This document shows positions 16,911-26,181 of a stretch of DNA of 64,000 nucleotides, one piece after another. A model generated the notes under the pieces. It made no database searches and was not told the origin of the DNA. It saw nothing but the letters and a program-made list of their open reading frames with translations. The stretch is from the NCBI GenBank assembly GCA_039817415.1, contig JBCBVV010000012.1:1-64000 (forward strand), read 5' to 3'. The translations under genes were made by a program, and so were the position numbers. Each line of letters begins with the position of its first letter. Within the stretch, counting starts at the first letter, position 1. Origin of the DNA: JALEFZ01 sp039817415. Lineage in GTDB: Bacteria > Bacteroidota > Bacteroidia > J057.

Positions 16911-16945
16911 GGTCGGCCATTGGGTAAATCCATGGCCGTCTTTAT
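16911..16945 (+). other. Hairpin between the OsmC-like gene and metX
   Basis: CGGCCAT (16914-16920) pairs with ATGGCCG (16932-16938), with GG/CC extending the stem past a one-base bulge. Only a short T-rich stretch follows (TCTTTAT). It could be a weak terminator or an mRNA processing site ahead of metX. Confidence 0.3.
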
Positions 16946-16982
16946 GCGTATTATTGCGAAAGTATTTTATTCCTGGCTCAGT

Positions 16983-18017
16983 ATGGTCAATAAAAAATTT
17001 ACCTATCCTCAAACATTCCCATTGGAATCCGGTCAAAGCCTGCCAGGATTCGAGCTGTCTTATGCTACCCTGGGAAATTTAAATGAGGACAAAAGTAACG
17101 TGGTTTGGGTTTGCCATGCTTTTACTGGTCATCCAGATGTTAGTCTTTGGTGGAATGGCCTTTTCGGACCTGGCCGCTTTTTTGATCCTGAGAAATATTT
17201 TATCATCTGTGCCAATATGCTGGGCTCTTGCTACGGCTCAACAGGACCTCTATCTATCAACCCTGAAACTAATGAACCTTGGTATCTTGACTTTCCCTTG
17301 CTGACCAACAGAGATATGGTCCGCTCTTTTGATCTCTTAAGGAAGGATCTTGGCTTGGAAAAGGTTCACATATTGATTGGGGGATCAATGGGAGGACAAC
17401 ATGTGCTCGAGTGGGCCATACAGCAAGCAGATGTATTTGAATATATCATGCCTATTGCGACCAACGCTGTCCATTCTCCTTGGGGAATTGCCTTCAATGA
17501 AACCCAGCGCATGGCCATTGAGGCAGATAGAAGTTGGGGTGAAAGGCAACAAGAGGCAGGCCTAGCCGGTATGAAAGCCGCCAGAGCTGCAGCTATGCTA
17601 TCCTACCGAAGTTATGAAGGATATGAAGTTCGGCAAAAGAACCTTCCTCCATTTGGGATAGATAATTTTAGAGCATCTTCGTATCAACAATATATGGGAG
17701 AAAAGCTGGCGAAAAGATTCAATGCTTTTACCTATTGGTACTTGAGTAAGGCCATGGATAGTCAAAACTTGGCAAGAGGAAGGGTGAGCTTGGAGGCTGC
17801 TTTGGGGCAGATTCAAGCCAAGACGCTAACTGTAGCCATAGACTCCGATATTCTTTTCCCTCCAGCTGAACAAAAGTTTATCGCAAAGCATATTCCCCAT
17901 GCAGAATATGTGTCCGTCTCTTCCTTATTTGGGCACGATGGTTTTTTAGTAGAAAATGAAGCTTTTGTTGATATTTTTCGTAAATTTTTAGCAAAAGAGC
18001 AATCTATTCTAAATTAA
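16983..18017 (+). CDS. metX: Homoserine O-acetyltransferase
   Basis: A 344-aa alpha/beta-hydrolase-fold acyltransferase that activates homoserine with acetyl-CoA and so supplies the substrate for metY. Visible are the oxyanion region VWVCHAFTG, NMLGSCYGSTGP, the nucleophile motif GGSMGGQ (Ser135), the acid in AIDSDILFPP and the catalytic His in LFGHDGFLVE. The start is placed at the ATG at 16983 (MVNKKFTYPQTF), since the 26 residues that an ATG at 16905 would add do not belong to the family. The gene lies in the same direction as metY and OsmC, so it may share the riboswitch-controlled transcript. Confidence 0.95.
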   Translation: MVNKKFTYPQTFPLESGQSLPGFELSYATLGNLNEDKSNVVWVCHAFTGHPDVSLWWNGLFGPGRFFDPEKYFIICANMLGSCYGSTGPLSINPETNEPWYLDFPLLTNRDMVRSFDLLRKDLGLEKVHILIGGSMGGQHVLEWAIQQADVFEYIMPIATNAVHSPWGIAFNETQRMAIEADRSWGERQQEAGLAGMKAARAAAMLSYRSYEGYEVRQKNLPPFGIDNFRASSYQQYMGEKLAKRFNAFTYWYLSKAMDSQNLARGRVSLEAALGQIQAKTLTVAIDSDILFPPAEQKFIAKHIPHAEYVSVSSLFGHDGFLVENEAFVDIFRKFLAKEQSILN

Positions 18018-18032
18018 TGAGCGAGGAGGAAG

Positions 18033-19100
18033 ATGGAGTCTTACCCAGAATATTTAAAAGGCAGAGGGGCGCAAATCAATCCTAAGAATAAATTTCTAAA
18101 GCAAGAGCTTGATACCGAGGCCGAAGATGGGTTAGACGAGGCCTATATACCCGATCCAAAAACCCAGGTATTTGTAGACCATCCCAAGAAGATCATCAAC
18201 AAGGTACCCAGTCCCGATGTGCCCTTAGATTATTCTATCAATCCCTATCAAGGCTGTGAACACGGATGTGTGTATTGTTATGCAAGAAACGCACACGAAT
18301 ATTGGGGGTTTAGTGCGGGCCTGGATTTTGAGTCCAAAATCATCGTCAAAGAAAATGCCGCCCAATTGCTTCGAAAAGAGTTAAAGAAGCCAAGTTGGAA
18401 GCCTGAGCCTATCATGTTTTCGGGAAATACCGATTGCTACCAGCCCTTAGAACGAACCTACCAGCTTACCCGTCAATGTCTGGAAGTCTTTCTGGAATTT
18501 CGTCAGCCGGTAAGCCTTATTACCAAAAACAGCCTAATCTTGCGGGATATGGATTTGTTGAAGGAACTTGCCTCCATGAATCTTGTCCATGTCATGATAA
18601 GCATCACCTCTCTGAATGAGGAGCTAAGAAGAGCCATGGAGCCCCGAACAGCCTCTGGAAAAAAGAGACTAGCTACGGTGCGTAAATTGATTGAGGCTGG
18701 GATTCCGACGGGTGTCCTAATAGGACCCGTGATTCCAGGTTTGAACAACCATGAAATTGGAGAAATTGTAGAAAAGTCTGCTGAAGCTGGTGCGATGACC
18801 ATCGGCTATACATTTGTGAGGTTAAATGGAGCAGTAGGGATGATATTTGAGGATTGGATTCGAAAAGCATTTCCCGATAGGGCCGAAAAAGTTTTGAATC
18901 AGATCAAGGGGGCTCATGCAGGCAAACTCAATGATAGTGAGTACGGCAGAAGAATGAGAGGTGACGGGCCCATTGCCCAAGCAGTTTCAGACCTATTCAA
19001 AATTTTGAAGAAGAAGCATTTTGAAGGACGCTCTTTCCCCCCTTACAACAAAGATTTATTTAGAATTCCCCCAGAGGGGCAGTTGGACTTATTTGCCTAA
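18033..19100 (+). CDS. PA0069/Rv2578c-type radical SAM protein
   Basis: A 355-aa radical SAM protein. The cluster motif is C75-x3-C79-x2-C82 in GCEHGCVYCYARN, and the family-typical segment SINPYQGCEHGC...HEYWG is intact. PEPIMFSGNTDCYQP and FVRLNGAVGMIFEDW are further conserved blocks of this group, which is related to SplB-like proteins but whose reaction is not established. A good purine-rich site (GCGAGGAGGA) precedes the ATG. It follows metX by 15 bp on the same strand and may be co-transcribed. Its stop codon directly abuts that of the convergent transglycosylase gene. Confidence 0.92.
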   Translation: MESYPEYLKGRGAQINPKNKFLKQELDTEAEDGLDEAYIPDPKTQVFVDHPKKIINKVPSPDVPLDYSINPYQGCEHGCVYCYARNAHEYWGFSAGLDFESKIIVKENAAQLLRKELKKPSWKPEPIMFSGNTDCYQPLERTYQLTRQCLEVFLEFRQPVSLITKNSLILRDMDLLKELASMNLVHVMISITSLNEELRRAMEPRTASGKKRLATVRKLIEAGIPTGVLIGPVIPGLNNHEIGEIVEKSAEAGAMTIGYTFVRLNGAVGMIFEDWIRKAFPDRAEKVLNQIKGAHAGKLNDSEYGRRMRGDGPIAQAVSDLFKILKKKHFEGRSFPPYNKDLFRIPPEGQLDLFA

Positions 19101-19973
19101 TCAGGAATCCAGGTAGTAGGTCTTTTCCTTCTTATAGGCTTTTCTATACAAGCGCTTCATGCGTTGGTCAATATCACCTACTGTGATTTTTCTATCCTTA
19201 TTTTCATCCAAGCCAGAATTCTGTCGATAGCGCTTGGAGGGATGCGAGAATAAGGTATAGGAGTAGTGTTTGCCTATGGCTCTTGGATAAAGAATGGCCA
19301 GATACAAATCGGTCAAGCTATTGAATTCTCCATGTCTTTCTCGCATCATGTTTAGATACTCCATGACCAACAACATTTGCTCCGAAGCAGTCATACGTTG
19401 GAGATCACTCAAGTAATACCTTGTCCCTAGCCTTCTGTTGAGGTCTCTTAAGGTAGGGCCCATAAATTGAATCAAACCTGTGGCACCACTTCCTTTAAAA
19501 TTTCGAACAGATGGGTTGAATCGAGATTCAGTGTACATGACGGCCATTAACCATTCTGGAGGAATCTCAAGACCACGTGCCACCGAACGAACCCTAGCTT
19601 CAAACAAATCTGGATCAGCGGTGTGCTTTTTCGCCTTGTCCATTAAATAAAGCGAACTTCGCTGAAAGGGAGTATGAATCCGAAGGTTATGTTCACGCAT
19701 GATGGTAAACATAAAGCCTATTATATTGACACAGAGAAGGACAGCAATGACCAACCATATACCTCTTCCCTTTGGATAGCCCATACCATCGGGAGCAGCA
19801 CGGATGACCTCATGCTCGACCTTTTCCTTCATGACCTTTTTGGGGTCATAAGAGTCTTTCCTTGTAAAAAATTGAGAGAATGATTTACCCAACCAGCCAT
19901 ATCTGATGCGAACGGCCCGTTTCTTGAGAAACGAAGGCTGAGAATTACCCGAGACGTTAGCTTGATGGCTCAT
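19101..19973 (-). CDS. Membrane-anchored lytic transglycosylase (SLT domain)
   Basis: The 290-aa protein has a basic cytoplasmic N-terminus of about 70 residues, one membrane helix (about 71-90) and a periplasmic SLT/goose-lysozyme-like domain. The catalytic Glu149 lies in AVMYTESRFNPS, followed by GATGLIQFMG, the equivalent of the family's GxxGLMQ(F/I) block. It would cut the MurNAc-GlcNAc bond in peptidoglycan. The long cytoplasmic tail is unusual for the family. The C-terminal part (ENKDRKITVGDIDQRM) resembles a calcium-binding loop, which could be chance. Its stop codon touches that of the radical SAM gene, with no room for a terminator between. Confidence 0.86.
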   Translation of the reverse strand: MSHQANVSGNSQPSFLKKRAVRIRYGWLGKSFSQFFTRKDSYDPKKVMKEKVEHEVIRAAPDGMGYPKGRGIWLVIAVLLCVNIIGFMFTIMREHNLRIHTPFQRSSLYLMDKAKKHTADPDLFEARVRSVARGLEIPPEWLMAVMYTESRFNPSVRNFKGSGATGLIQFMGPTLRDLNRRLGTRYYLSDLQRMTASEQMLLVMEYLNMMRERHGEFNSLTDLYLAILYPRAIGKHYSYTLFSHPSKRYRQNSGLDENKDRKITVGDIDQRMKRLYRKAYKKEKTYYLDS

Positions 19974-20095
19974 GTATTGGGGAGACCGTAGGATTTAGGG
20001 TAAAATATGGTTTTCTGCGTAGGAAATCAACGAAAATACAATTCCCATTTCATGGACGAAATGGCCACTCACATATTTTATCTTGTTGAAATACC

Positions 20096-20131
20096 CACAA
20101 AAAAAGGAAGCGAATCCTATTCGCTTCCTTC
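20096..20131 (-). terminator. Intrinsic terminator after the acyl-CoA dehydrogenase gene
   Basis: AAGGAAGCGAA/TTCGCTTCCTT forms an 11-bp stem with a 5-nt loop; on the minus strand it is followed by TTTTTTT. It lies about 110 bp beyond the stop codon, with the repeated element 20173-20242 in between. Confidence 0.85.
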
Positions 20132-20172
20132 AATTTTTATATGAGACTCATTGGGTTTATCACTTTTAGTTT

Positions 20173-20242
20173 ACAGGCAGGTTCTTGAAAGACAACTGTG
20201 TACAAGAAGTATAAACCTAAATAGTCTGTAAGAAAACCCTGC
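20173..20242. repeat. Hairpin-forming repeated element, copy A
   Basis: A 70-bp sequence sharing a roughly 80% identical core with 41974-42055. It can fold as GCAGG-TTCTT-gaa-AGAC ... GTCT-gt-AAGAA-aac-CCTGC, with a small inner hairpin. Its right end touches the stop codon of the minus-strand acyl-CoA dehydrogenase gene (20243). Relative to that gene it is inverted compared with copy B. No reading frame. Possibly a REP- or MITE-like element or a structured RNA; the family is not recognised. Confidence 0.7.
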
Positions 20243-21418
20243 TTATCTCAGGCCTCTTGCGATCACCAGTTTTTGGATCTCCGAAGTTCCTTCACCAATG
20301 GTACATAGCTTAGCATCTCTGTAGAATTTCTCTACAGGGAACTCTTTGATGTATCCATAGCCACCATGGATTTGAACGGCTTCATTGGCAATCCAAACGG
20401 CTGCCTCGGAGGTGTATAATTTCGCTTTGGCTGAAGCTGTTCCTACCTTCATTTTTTTGTTGATGAGGTCAACAGCTTGGAAAGTAAGCATTTCACCCGC
20501 TTTCAATTTCGAATACATATCAGCCAGTTTGAAGGCAATGGCTTGAAATTCAATAATTGGCTTTTCGAATTGCTCTCTTTCCTGGGCATACTTAAGGCTG
20601 GCTTCAAATGCACCATATCCAATTCCAAGTCCTAAAGCAGCAATAGATATTCTACCTCCATCCAGAATGGCCAAACTTTGCTTGAACCCTTCTCCAATTT
20701 TTCCAAGAATTTGGGATTTGTGTACACGACAATCTTCAAAAATCATTTCAGCAGTTTCTGAAGCACGCATGCCCAATTTATCCTCTTTCTTACCCCCTCT
20801 GAAGCCAGGCGTACCACGCTCAATGACAAAGGCAGTAGCATTATTTCTCGTTCTGGGCTCACCTGTACGACAAACGACTACCGCAATATGTCCTGATTTA
20901 CCATGTGTAATGAAGTTTTTCGCTCCATTGATGACGTAGTAATCTCCATCTTCAACGGCAACTGTCTTCATGTTACCTGCATCTGATCCCGTATTGGGTT
21001 CTGTCAAGCCCCAAGCACCAATGTGCTCAGCAGAGGCTAATTTGGGAAGGTATTTTTTCTTTTGTTCCTCGTTACCAAACTTAAGTATGTGGTTAGTACA
21101 AAGGGAATTATGGGCTGCCAAAGAAAGGCCAACGGATCCACAAATTTTAGCTACTTCCACAATAGCCGTTACATACTCCTCATATCCGAAACCTGAACCT
21201 CCATATTCTTCAGGCACTAGGATTCCCATCAATCCCATTTCGCCCAATTGGCGCATAATTTCTAGAGGAAATTCCTGTGATTCATCATACTTCATCACTA
21301 CCGGACGTAAGTGCTCCTCGCCCCACCTCCTGATCATATCCGCGATCATTTGTTGGTTTTCAGAGTAATTGAAATCAAGTCCGGAGGATGCCTCCTGTAT
21401 GAGCGTAGTTGCGTCCAT
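20243..21418 (-). CDS. Acyl-CoA dehydrogenase
   Basis: A 391-aa FAD enzyme that oxidises acyl-CoA to 2-enoyl-CoA and passes electrons to ETF. It has the full family layout: an N-terminal helical domain, the middle-domain signature GAWGLTEPNTGSDAG, VNGAKNFITHG, and the C-terminal helical domain with QIHGGYGYIKEFPVEKFYRD and the catalytic Glu in TIGEGTSEIQ. The position of this Glu is that of short/medium-chain and butyryl-CoA dehydrogenases; the exact chain length cannot be told. No other beta-oxidation gene is adjacent. The hairpin element 20173-20242 lies immediately after the stop codon. Confidence 0.95.
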   Translation of the reverse strand: MDATTLIQEASSGLDFNYSENQQMIADMIRRWGEEHLRPVVMKYDESQEFPLEIMRQLGEMGLMGILVPEEYGGSGFGYEEYVTAIVEVAKICGSVGLSLAAHNSLCTNHILKFGNEEQKKKYLPKLASAEHIGAWGLTEPNTGSDAGNMKTVAVEDGDYYVINGAKNFITHGKSGHIAVVVCRTGEPRTRNNATAFVIERGTPGFRGGKKEDKLGMRASETAEMIFEDCRVHKSQILGKIGEGFKQSLAILDGGRISIAALGLGIGYGAFEASLKYAQEREQFEKPIIEFQAIAFKLADMYSKLKAGEMLTFQAVDLINKKMKVGTASAKAKLYTSEAAVWIANEAVQIHGGYGYIKEFPVEKFYRDAKLCTIGEGTSEIQKLVIARGLR

Positions 21419-21498
21419 AAAAGATCTTTTAGGTGTATTTATATTAGCAAAATAATTAAAGCCTGGTCCAAGGGTTGTGCCTGATCAACTATTGCCGT

Positions 21499-22044
21499 CT
21501 AGTAAACTACTAAACTGTCTACTTGATCTGAATAGGGCAGGAGTTTTTCTTTGCCATTCAAGAAACTCAGGTCAATAAGGAAACTGAATCCCGCGACTTC
21601 TCCCCCTAATTCTTTGATGAGTTGTGCTGCTGCAGCTGCCGTCCCTCCTGTGGCCAATAGATCATCATGAATGACGACCTTGTCTCCTAACTCAAGCCCC
21701 CCAACTACTGATTCCAAGGTGGCAGATCCATACTCGAGTTCATATGAAACAGAAACTGTTTCTGGCGGAAGTTTCCCTTTTTTCCTGACCATGACAAAGC
21801 CAGCATCAAGGCCAACCGCCATTTGAGGGCCGAAAAGGAAGCCTCTAGAGTCAATTCCAACGACCTTGGTAATGCCCTGGTCTGACCACTTTTCAATCAA
21901 TCTCTTTCTGATAGAATCAACCAATTGAGGGTCTAAAAACAAAGGCGATATGTCCTTGAACAAAACACCCTCAATAGGAAAATCTGGTACTTCTCTGATC
22001 GATTCACGAACTCGTTGAGATAAATCCTTGTCTTTATTTTCCAT
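21499..22044 (-). CDS. apt: Adenine phosphoribosyltransferase
   Basis: A 181-aa purine-salvage enzyme that converts adenine and PRPP to AMP. The N-terminus IREVPDFPIEGVLFKDISPL is the APRT signature, GIDSRGFLFG binds the base, the RKKGKLP loop is present, and the PRPP-binding motif is VVIHDDLLATGGTA. Length is standard. It is followed on the same strand by the acyl-CoA dehydrogenase gene about 80 bp further on and preceded by the HhH gene with 16 bp between, so apt may be co-transcribed with the HhH gene. Confidence 0.97.
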   Translation of the reverse strand: MENKDKDLSQRVRESIREVPDFPIEGVLFKDISPLFLDPQLVDSIRKRLIEKWSDQGITKVVGIDSRGFLFGPQMAVGLDAGFVMVRKKGKLPPETVSVSYELEYGSATLESVVGGLELGDKVVIHDDLLATGGTAAAAAQLIKELGGEVAGFSFLIDLSFLNGKEKLLPYSDQVDSLVVY

Positions 22045-22060
22045 GTGCGTCAGACAAAAT

Positions 22061-22879
22061 CTAGGGCTTCCCTATTTTATAATATACTTTTATTTCCTCA
22101 AGGTTGTTTTGAGCAAAGCCTTCAACTGAGAAAAGTTGGTTCCAAAACTCAAACTTACCTATTTCTGACCGAAATCGGACGATCTTTTTTGCTAGAGAAC
22201 GGGAAATGGTTGAATAACGTGCCAGTTGGTTGATGGTTGTCAAGTTTAGTGACTTCTTTTCCCTTTCAGGCGGAAGTTTAATGCTTAATTCAGGCGTCAT
22301 TCTTACATAGTTCTCCTTTGAAAGACCATAAACCGCCATCAATTGTTCCTTCCTGTAGTAAAAACCAATGAGCTCTCGATATTTGACGATCCTTTTGCTT
22401 AGTACGTCTCCAATTCCTCGCACTTTTTTCAATTCCGAGGCATTTGCTGTGTTTAAGGGAACCTTGATTCTTTTCTTCCTTGCTATGTAGACAGTTTTTT
22501 TGGAGTGGAATGTTAGTGGAGGCAAAGAGTCTGAAGGAGAATAACAAAGCTTTGATTGAAGGCGAAGGCTTAAACTACTATCAAGGCCATATACCTTGGC
22601 TAAGTCGAGGGGGCGTAAAAATCCACCTCTACTTGCCTTGAAGGTTAAAATTCTCCTCGCTAGAACAGGCCCTATTCCTCGAAAAGCTACCCATTCTGTT
22701 GAATCCAACTGGTTGATGTCTAAAGAGGTCGGTTCTTGCTGAGGTATTAAATATTGATGGTCAGGTGGGGAAGATGGGATAAAGAGGAAAGCAAATTGAA
22801 GGAGAAGGAAGAGGATAAGAAGGATAGTAAATATCCATACACCCCTTAACCTTCCAGCTAGGAAAGTAGGTACATTCAT
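22061..22879 (-). CDS. Membrane-anchored helix-hairpin-helix (ComEA-like) protein
   Basis: The 272-aa protein has one N-terminal membrane helix (about 13-33) and then three repeats of a helix-hairpin-helix unit with similar wording: WVAFRGIGPVLARRIL, KVRGIGDVLSKRIVKYRE and a more diverged third near TINQLARYSTISRSLAKKIVRFR. Such HhH pairs bind DNA non-specifically, as in the competence protein ComEA, so a role in DNA uptake or handling at the membrane is possible. It is not proof of competence, since no other com gene is nearby. It lies between the histidine kinase and apt genes on the same strand with 17- and 16-bp gaps, a likely operon. Confidence 0.82.
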   Translation of the reverse strand: MNVPTFLAGRLRGVWIFTILLILFLLLQFAFLFIPSSPPDHQYLIPQQEPTSLDINQLDSTEWVAFRGIGPVLARRILTFKASRGGFLRPLDLAKVYGLDSSLSLRLQSKLCYSPSDSLPPLTFHSKKTVYIARKKRIKVPLNTANASELKKVRGIGDVLSKRIVKYRELIGFYYRKEQLMAVYGLSKENYVRMTPELSIKLPPEREKKSLNLTTINQLARYSTISRSLAKKIVRFRSEIGKFEFWNQLFSVEGFAQNNLEEIKVYYKIGKP

Positions 22880-22896
22880 TGTTGTGCTGTAAAATA

Positions 22897-25179
22897 TTAA
22901 ACTGTTTGAAGGGGAAGGGATATTTCAAAAGAACTTCCACGCCCTTCTTCGGATTCAAGTTCGATAGAACCATCCAATTTGTCAACTGCTGTTTTGACAA
23001 TGTAAAGGCCCAGACCTGAACCTTTTGATTTGGTATTCCCTCTATAGAACATCTCAAACACTCGGTTTTGTATCCTTTCCGGCATACCAATACCGTTGTC
23101 TTCAATTTTCAGGAGGGTTCGGTTCGGCTTTTGCTCAGCGCAAACCCTGACGAACGGATCATCAATGCCCTTCTTTCTATATAAGATTCCGTTGAGAACC
23201 AAATTCTGTAAAATGGAAAGGAGGAGTTTCTCATCCGAAACCAGAACAAAGTCCTCGGGAATATCAATGATGAAATTGATCTTTTCAGCATCAGGGGAAT
23301 GGACTAAACTTTGGGAAATATCCTGGACAAAGTTCTTTAGCTGAATTTCCTTTATTTCAATGGTAGCATTATTCAGACGAGTCAGGTTGATCAATTCTGA
23401 AAGGATGTGATCCAGCCGCTTGGCACTTTGGTTGATCAAATGGAAGTAATTGTTGGATACTTCCTCTTTAGATTCCTGAATGGCGATGTTACTGATGCCA
23501 ATGATGGAGGCTAAAGGGCCTCTCAAATCATGTGAAGCCTTGTACATAAAGTCATCTAACTCCTGCTTTTTCTCTTCCAGTTTTCCTTCCGTAGCCTTTC
23601 TGACACTAAAATCAGTTACTACTGCTATCGTGCCCAGGAATTTTTCCTGTTGGTCAAGGAAAGGAGCTGCTGCGACGTATAAATGCCTAAGGTCGCCTTT
23701 GGAGGTTGTGAACTCAATCGTCTTCTGAGCACCCTCTTTATTCATATTTCCCTCGGAGAAAAGGTCAATATCAAGAAAATCCGTGCTCATTTTACCTAGT
23801 AGATCCTGGGTGTCATGCTCCAATATTTCCGCCATTCTCTGGTTGACAAATAGGGTCTTGCCTTCAACATCCGTCATGAGCAATCCCTCTTTCATGTGGT
23901 CTACTAAGGTTTTGTACCTTGATTCAGATTGCGCTAGTTTTCTGTCCTTTTCAAATGCCTCTGTAACGTCTCTAAAAATGCACAATACTTCACCTTGAAA
24001 CCCTAGGCTTACTAGTCTCGCATCGAAGTATCGCGTATGACCATACATTCTCCCTTCAAATTCCAACTGATAGGTTGCCCCCTTTTTTCGCAACTGTAGA
24101 AGAGCCGCTTGAAAGGAAGTCATATCAACCTGATTCATGCCTAAGAAATTGAGAAGAGCAATGATATGCTGGCTTTGATAGAATTTGAAGTCTTTTTGAG
24201 AGTATTGTGAAGGAACCTGGATGGAGCTGATTTCATCCTTGGAACTTAGGCTTACCAATAAATCAGGAATGGCAGAAACCAGACTTTGGTTGATGTTCAT
24301 GCTTCGCTCAAGGTCTCTTTCCTGAGCTTTGAGTTTGGTAATATCTTGAATGCGGAGAAGGAGGTATTCGTTGCTCTGGTTTTCAAGTTTTCTCAGGACT
24401 ATTTCAAGTTCAAGTTGTAATTGAGCTTTTGTCATGAGCTTGAAATAGGATTTTTCTTCCCATACTTTTCCTATTTGACCAAATCTCCTCTTGAGGTAGG
24501 TAAGGTTAAACCCTAGCAAGGCGAGGAGTTCACTTCCTTGAATGTCATTGGGCTTATCAATTTGCCGAAGGAGACTTTCTGCAGGTGCATTAAAACTCAC
24601 CAATTCCAGTTGCTTCATGTCTAATAAAAACATGGCTCTGGAGGATTGGTCTAGCATTTCACCAAATAGTTTTAGCTGCATCCGCTTCTCTCTCCCTACT
24701 TGCCTCCTCCAAAGCTGAAAATAGGCTAACACCATACATAGCATCCCCCAGATGGTTAAAAAGACGATTTGGCTTAGTAGCCATTCACCCTTTACCCAGC
24801 ATACCCCCAATACAAAAAAGGTACTGACGGTTACATAAAACAGGTAAAACATGAAGGAGGGGCAAAGCAAACTACAGGCGACATGGAAGGAGAGGATCAA
24901 GGGGAAAAAGACTGTGTCGGGAAGCCCCTGTGTAGAAAGGAAGGCTATGATGAGCATGGCCATAAAGCCGACCATGAGCATAAAAACGTACACATGCTTC
25001 CGAAGAAAATTCAGGAAAAACATACTGACGCCATAAATCACATACATTCCTCCGTATGCTATGGCCAACAGACCCAAAGCAATAGGATCGAATTCATTGA
25101 TAAATATGATGACCCCAGAAAGGAGAATGAAGAGGCCGCAGATGATTAGAAACCATCCATCGATTTTCATTCGGTTCAT
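22897..25179 (-). CDS. Membrane PAS-domain sensor histidine kinase
   Basis: A 760-aa two-component sensor. About six membrane helices occupy residues 8-155. Three PAS-like regions follow (about 180-285, 300-410 and 420-525), the last the clearest (YKTLVDHMKEGLLMTDVEGKTLFVNQ). The HisKA box is KASHDLRGPL with phospho-acceptor His near 550, and the ATPase domain has the N, G1 and G2 boxes (NLVLNGILYRKK, DNGIGM, GSGLGLYIVK). No response regulator gene is adjacent, so the partner is unknown. The start is placed at the ATG at 25179; an in-frame TTG lies 18 bp upstream. Preceded by the TraB/GumN gene on the same strand. Confidence 0.93.
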   Translation of the reverse strand: MNRMKIDGWFLIICGLFILLSGVIIFINEFDPIALGLLAIAYGGMYVIYGVSMFFLNFLRKHVYVFMLMVGFMAMLIIAFLSTQGLPDTVFFPLILSFHVACSLLCPSFMFYLFYVTVSTFFVLGVCWVKGEWLLSQIVFLTIWGMLCMVLAYFQLWRRQVGREKRMQLKLFGEMLDQSSRAMFLLDMKQLELVSFNAPAESLLRQIDKPNDIQGSELLALLGFNLTYLKRRFGQIGKVWEEKSYFKLMTKAQLQLELEIVLRKLENQSNEYLLLRIQDITKLKAQERDLERSMNINQSLVSAIPDLLVSLSSKDEISSIQVPSQYSQKDFKFYQSQHIIALLNFLGMNQVDMTSFQAALLQLRKKGATYQLEFEGRMYGHTRYFDARLVSLGFQGEVLCIFRDVTEAFEKDRKLAQSESRYKTLVDHMKEGLLMTDVEGKTLFVNQRMAEILEHDTQDLLGKMSTDFLDIDLFSEGNMNKEGAQKTIEFTTSKGDLRHLYVAAAPFLDQQEKFLGTIAVVTDFSVRKATEGKLEEKKQELDDFMYKASHDLRGPLASIIGISNIAIQESKEEVSNNYFHLINQSAKRLDHILSELINLTRLNNATIEIKEIQLKNFVQDISQSLVHSPDAEKINFIIDIPEDFVLVSDEKLLLSILQNLVLNGILYRKKGIDDPFVRVCAEQKPNRTLLKIEDNGIGMPERIQNRVFEMFYRGNTKSKGSGLGLYIVKTAVDKLDGSIELESEEGRGSSFEISLPLQTV

Positions 25180-25211
25180 GGGAAGTGTAACCTTCAACTA
25201 ATGATTCTTTG

Positions 25212-26135
25212 TTAGTAGGCAATGGCTTCGACGCGATACCCTTGTTTCCTCAATTGATGGAGAAGGCCATATTCTCCCGGAAGAGTAACAGCAGGAATAA
25301 TTCCAAAAACTGCTTTTTGGGGCATTTTTTCTGTCAGGGCTTCTTTCCAACTTGACACTCTGAGGTCAATTAAAACATGTTTATTGTCTCCCAAGTCAGG
25401 TGCCTTTTGAGATAAGAACCATACGCGATCTAGGTTTTGTTGTCTATATGCCCTTATCATTCCTTCAAAAGCTGCACGGCTTTCCAGTCTTTTGTCAAGA
25501 CCTTCCTGAAGCATCCTTGTTTGTTCTTTCCAGCTATATTGATCTAACCAAGCAGAGCGCACCCATTCAAGGTTCAAACTGCTGAAGTCAACATCTCTCA
25601 AAGCATCCTTCAAGTATTTTTCAATATGTATAGCCTCTTGATCCTGCCTAAGTCTCAAGCAGAAGTCAAACATGATCTGACGCTGAACGATTAGGGGAGG
25701 GTAGCGACCAATGACCTTTCGAATAGAAGCCTCTGTAAGCTCATTTTCCATGAACTTCCAGAGGGCTTTGTATTGCTTTTTCCCCATGAGTACTTCCAAT
25801 GAGGAATCAATAGGTATTTCTGATCGAAATAAGTAGTCTGGGTCGACTTTATCCGGATCTACTTCCATCATTACTTCCTGACACTGGTCAAGTAAACTGT
25901 CCATGGCAGGATGAAGGAAAAATAGCGATTTGGGAACGACAAACAGGCTTGCGTAGAGATAGGAGGGTACTTCGAGATTTCCCCCACTTATCTTCCACAA
26001 AATGCCTTGTGCAGGCATCACCTGGGTTTGCTCTTCATACAAATCTTCTACCTGCATAGAGGAATCCTGTGCAGTTCCATGGAAATGAAACAGTAACATG
26101 AGGATACATATGAAGACAGAGGCCGCCCGTTGCAT
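25212..26135 (-). CDS. TraB/GumN-family exported protein
   Basis: The 307-aa protein has a signal peptide (ASVFICILMLLFHFHGTAQ) and the family's opening block GILWKISGGNLEVPSYLYASLF, with the usual conserved H in the GTxH position replaced here by ASL. An acidic patch follows (EVMMEVDPDKVD, matching the typical E-x-D). The TraB/GumN fold is related to the Tiki metalloproteases, whose activity needs conserved His and Glu residues. Because the GxxH-type His is missing, I would not call this active. Short gap (about 33 bp) to the histidine kinase gene. Confidence 0.8.
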   Translation of the reverse strand: MQRAASVFICILMLLFHFHGTAQDSSMQVEDLYEEQTQVMPAQGILWKISGGNLEVPSYLYASLFVVPKSLFFLHPAMDSLLDQCQEVMMEVDPDKVDPDYLFRSEIPIDSSLEVLMGKKQYKALWKFMENELTEASIRKVIGRYPPLIVQRQIMFDFCLRLRQDQEAIHIEKYLKDALRDVDFSSLNLEWVRSAWLDQYSWKEQTRMLQEGLDKRLESRAAFEGMIRAYRQQNLDRVWFLSQKAPDLGDNKHVLIDLRVSSWKEALTEKMPQKAVFGIIPAVTLPGEYGLLHQLRKQGYRVEAIAY

Positions 26136-26181
26136 GTCGGAAATTAATAAAAAGCTAGGATAATTGCTGGCTTACAATGAC

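Noticed and set aside
16880..16982. Second SAM-type riboswitch in front of metX
   Set aside because: Only a simple hairpin is present; none of the S-box core blocks are seen.
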